Shown here in pieces: positions 5,326 through 7,360 of a stretch of 7,360 nucleotides of DNA. The notes below the pieces were generated by a model. It did no database searches, was not told where the DNA came from, and was given only the letters and a program-made list of their open reading frames with translations. The stretch comes from Oscillospiraceae bacterium (lineage in GTDB: Bacteria > Bacillota > Clostridia > Oscillospirales > Oscillospiraceae), in assembly GCA_017936205.1 (NCBI GenBank), contig JAGBGB010000198.1, forward strand, positions 1 to 7,360. Direction: 5' to 3'. Numbering within the stretch: the first letter of the stretch is position 1; the number at the start of each line of letters is the position of its first letter. The translations under genes were made by a program, and so were the position numbers.

Positions 5326-5694
5326 TTATTTAATTTGCTTAATAAGACAACCAACTTCCACATTTTCAAATGGAACTTCATATGTTTCCGGATCATATAT
5401 TTCTTCAGTATTACCGAAAATTCCAGTTTTAACAACAGTCTTTGTCTTTTTGTTTTTTGTTTTAGATGTATGCAAGGTGGTCATATGCTCTTGGATATGG
5501 GTAGGTTTTCCCTCTCCGCAAACAAGTTCCAAAACTCCCAAACTTTCATTTGTATCAGGATCAATAATTTCTTCTCCCAATCGATATATTAAAAATTTAT
5601 TTTCGAATGTAACGCCTTCTGCTTCACCTCTATTAATCACTATCGTCAGACCATCTATCACTCGTACTACTTTTCCCGTAATTATATCAGTCAT
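5326..5694 (-). CDS. Small beta-rich protein of unknown function, last gene of the methyltransferase operon
   Basis: This is a 122-residue protein with no signal peptide or membrane segment. The N-terminal half (about 4-58) alternates strands as in a small beta-barrel: GKVVRVIDGLTIVINRG, then FLIYRLGEEIIDPDT and SLGVLEL. This resembles the C-terminal domain type seen in FlgT-like and other 'GEEIxDPxTGExLG' proteins. A Lys/Thr-rich linker (about 77-89) leads to a second stretch, EEIYDPET (97-104), which echoes EEIIDPDT (41-48). Its ATG overlaps the end of the upstream gene by 8 bases (ATGACTGA), and AGGAGGGC lies 7 nt upstream of the ATG within that gene, so translation is probably coupled. 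It likely works with the two-helix membrane protein. No catalytic motif is visible. Confidence 0.8.
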   Translation of the reverse strand: MTDIITGKVVRVIDGLTIVINRGEAEGVTFENKFLIYRLGEEIIDPDTNESLGVLELVCGEGKPTHIQEHMTTLHTSKTKNKKTKTVVKTGIFGNTEEIYDPETYEVPFENVEVGCLIKQIK

Positions 5695-6220
5695 TTAATA
5701 AGCCCTCCTCAATGAATTCGCTATATACGCTTGGTTTTATTTTGATTGCATTTCTGTATGTTTTTTTATTTTCAATTCTGTCATATATTTCCTTAACTGT
5801 GTCACTATTTATGATTTTCAAAAGTTCTATTTGCAGACATCCTGCGGAAGTAATTGTTTGAACATATCCTAACCCAACAACCACTTCTAATCCTTCCTCA
5901 TCTTCTTGATAACAAATTGTTGCCAAAGAACCTTGATTAAATAAGTCATTCTTTTCTGTCACAAAGATCAATTTGCTATTTGCTTTATTTATGCTTTTAA
6001 CCGCAGGTAATCTGTATAATGGAGCATCATTCTTAATAGAACAAATACCATAAACAATAATGCATATTAAATAACACACAATTATTATAACCGATAACAC
6101 CCACATTGGAACAAGAGTATTTGCATCAAATATCCACCAGAGAAAACCTAACACAAAGAAAATAAAAGCTGATAATCCACCGAGCACAGCATTGTTTAGT
6201 TGGCTAAAAAACTTCTTCAA
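5687..6220 (-). CDS. Two-helix membrane protein with cytoplasmic domain, unknown function
   Basis: This is a 177-residue protein starting at TTG 6220, two bases after the methyltransferase stop. GGGAGG (6236-6231) lies 10 nt upstream inside the methyltransferase end. The first in-frame ATG is at codon 39, within the second helix, so the TTG is preferred. Residues about 12-30 and 38-60 are hydrophobic helices joined by a very short loop, predicting both termini in the cytoplasm. The soluble part (about 70-177) is beta-rich at first (KLIFVTEKNDL, GSLATICYQED, LEVVVGLGYV, CLQIELLKI) and then helical (TVKEIYDRIENK). No enzyme motif is seen. Its strand-rich domain and coupling to the next gene suggest the two proteins form a membrane-bound pair. 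Base composition is visibly AT-rich compared with the left half. Confidence 0.82.
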   Translation of the reverse strand: MKKFFSQLNNAVLGGLSAFIFFVLGFLWWIFDANTLVPMWVLSVIIIVCYLICIIVYGICSIKNDAPLYRLPAVKSINKANSKLIFVTEKNDLFNQGSLATICYQEDEEGLEVVVGLGYVQTITSAGCLQIELLKIINSDTVKEIYDRIENKKTYRNAIKIKPSVYSEFIEEGLLND

Positions 6221-6222
6221 GA

Positions 6223-7360
6223 TTATTCAACCTCCCAAACAGTTTCATCACCGCAGATGTTACGAATTTTCAGGCGAAGCGGTTTCTTTTCGCAACGGAT
6301 ACGACCGTCCCAAAATTCCTTAGTTTTATTGCCGTTGACGATAACAAAGCCGTTTTTGTCAATCTTGATCTCGCTATCGGAGTGCCATTTGCCTTCGGTT
6401 GCGGTGCAGTCAACACTCAGGAACTCAATAAGTTCCAAGCCATCCTCGCTGATTTCGATGGGCTTATAAGGCTTTTTTGCCGAAGAGTTGAGAAGTGCCT
6501 TTTGATTAAACTCGGCAATTTTAGAAAGAACTCGGTCGCTGATGAATTTGTCAATCGTTACAGCGTAGCCACCGAGAAGATCCTCGTGGTTTTCTTCGGC
6601 GTGGAACTCTGCATAATCACCGATAATAACATCATCGAGAATTGTTTTAAGATCACGGAGTTCTATTTCTACGTTTGTGCTGTCATCCTCTTTGATAAAT
6701 TTCAAAATCTCCGCTTCATCGGTAATGTCGATATAGTACACAATTACTTTCTTGATACCCGTATCCAAATCGGGAATAGCCTGATGAATAATGCGATTCA
6801 TCGTAACCTTATCAAGCAATTTCGAAGCGCTATCCATAAGGTTAGGAACATAGACGGGAACTGTACCGAGCTTGCTATCAGAAATAGCACCTTCCCAGAA
6901 TGAGTCAAGAGAATCCTCGTTTTTAAGTCCCGGTATCAGCGACTTAATTTTATCCATTGTCTGAACAGGATTGCGGTAGAGTTGTACACCGTCTTTGATT
7001 TCGAGCACATCAAATTCCGCACCGTCAGCAACAAGACGATCACGAGTAGTTTGAATAGAGTTTAAACCGATATCGCAATGAATAAACTTGCGTCCAAGTT
7101 TGTTTGCGACGGCAGCAGTAACACCACTTCCACCGAAGAAATCAGCTATGACTGTACCCTTTTGAGAAGAAGCGTTAACTATGCGTTCTAACAAAGCTTC
7201 TGGTTTTTGAGTTGAATAATCAAGTCTTTCTTCTGCTACTGGGTTAATAACGAAAATATCTGTCCACAGGTTCTGTATAGGACTTCCTTCCCACTCATCC
7301 AAATACTGCTTTCTCTCAATTCTTTGATTCTTATCTTTAGGGAATTTTAAACGTCCTTCT
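6223..7360 (-). CDS. DNA N6-adenine/N4-cytosine methyltransferase, C-terminal part (5' partial)
   Basis: A frame runs from the window edge (first full codon 7359) to TAA 6225-6223, giving 378 residues; the TTG at 7302 is internal. Residues 48-61 carry the [13 protein letters not shown] segment, followed by [10 protein letters not shown] (motif I, the AdoMet-binding FxGxG loop, 7146-7117) and then [22 protein letters not shown]. Motif I near the C-terminal side of the catalytic domain, after the TQKP segment, is the order of beta-class enzymes such as type III Mod proteins; motif IV (DPPY-like) should lie beyond the window. About 275 residues follow the catalytic core (from about 104), an acidic region without recognised motifs that could be a target-recognition or partner-binding domain. 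It transfers methyl groups to DNA bases. No endonuclease or helicase gene is visible on this side; one could lie further upstream. Confidence 0.9.
   Translation of the reverse strand, partial: EGRLKFPKDKNQRIERKQYLDEWEGSPIQNLWTDIFVINPVAEERLDYSTQKPEALLERIVNASSQKGTVIADFFGGSGVTAAVANKLGRKFIHCDIGLNSIQTTRDRLVADGAEFDVLEIKDGVQLYRNPVQTMDKIKSLIPGLKNEDSLDSFWEGAISDSKLGTVPVYVPNLMDSASKLLDKVTMNRIIHQAIPDLDTGIKKVIVYYIDITDEAEILKFIKEDDSTNVEIELRDLKTILDDVIIGDYAEFHAEENHEDLLGGYAVTIDKFISDRVLSKIAEFNQKALLNSSAKKPYKPIEISEDGLELIEFLSVDCTATEGKWHSDSEIKIDKNGFVIVNGNKTKEFWDGRIRCEKKPLRLKIRNICGDETVWEVE

Noticed and set aside
5193..5435. Minus-strand 80-codon frame overlapping the end of the small beta protein
   Set aside because: It is an alternative frame of a better-supported gene, continues through the terminator stem-loop, and has a basic low-information translation.
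6382..6903. Plus-strand open frame of 173 codons opposite the methyltransferase
   Set aside because: It is antisense to the methyltransferase C-terminal region, which has a continuous protein-like frame. No ribosome site precedes it.

Overview
The window looks like a chromosomal stretch from a gut-type Clostridia bacterium, probably Oscillospiraceae. This is inferred from the domain types: a GC-rich secreted protein with a Cys/His cluster and long surface domains, an S-layer-homology (SLH) anchored phosphoesterase, and strong AGGAGG ribosome sites. No RNA gene or taxonomic marker is present, so the assignment is tentative.

Left half (1-4640, plus strand). It opens inside a large secreted or surface protein (1-1521, 5' end outside the window). 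Two back-to-back hairpins follow, the second being a textbook intrinsic terminator. An extended -10 promoter (1677-1705) then drives a membrane-tethered metallo-beta-lactamase-fold hydrolase (1806-2696) of the type found at the C-terminus of ComEC. Next, without a terminator, comes a secreted calcineurin-like/purple-acid-phosphatase-like phosphoesterase with three C-terminal SLH domains (2771-4563). The phosphoesterase is split by a one-base frameshift in an AAC/CAA-rich tract near 3505-3514, after the GNHE motif and before the catalytic GHDH motif. A strong, probably bidirectional terminator ends this block at about 4602-4639. The two enzymes plausibly act on phosphoester substrates outside the membrane; that link is inferred.

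Middle (4640-5300). This is a scarred region read mostly on the minus strand. A 119-codon open frame has a C-terminal part that looks protein-like and an N-terminal part that lies inside a compact multi-hairpin element (about 4941-5102). Beyond the element is a 5'-truncated coding remnant that ends inside the element's outer arm. This looks like a junction where a repeat and an accessory island meet older sequence.

Right half (5300-7360, minus strand). A tight three-gene operon is cut by the window end. The order is a beta-class N6-adenine/N4-cytosine DNA methyltransferase (C-terminal 378 residues visible), a two-transmembrane-helix protein with a cytoplasmic domain, and a small beta-rich protein whose start overlaps the previous stop. 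The two small genes are visibly more AT-rich than the left half. The arrangement suggests an acquired modification or defence-type cassette whose two small genes are of unknown function. This is the best candidate in the window for an undescribed system, with the structured repeat second.
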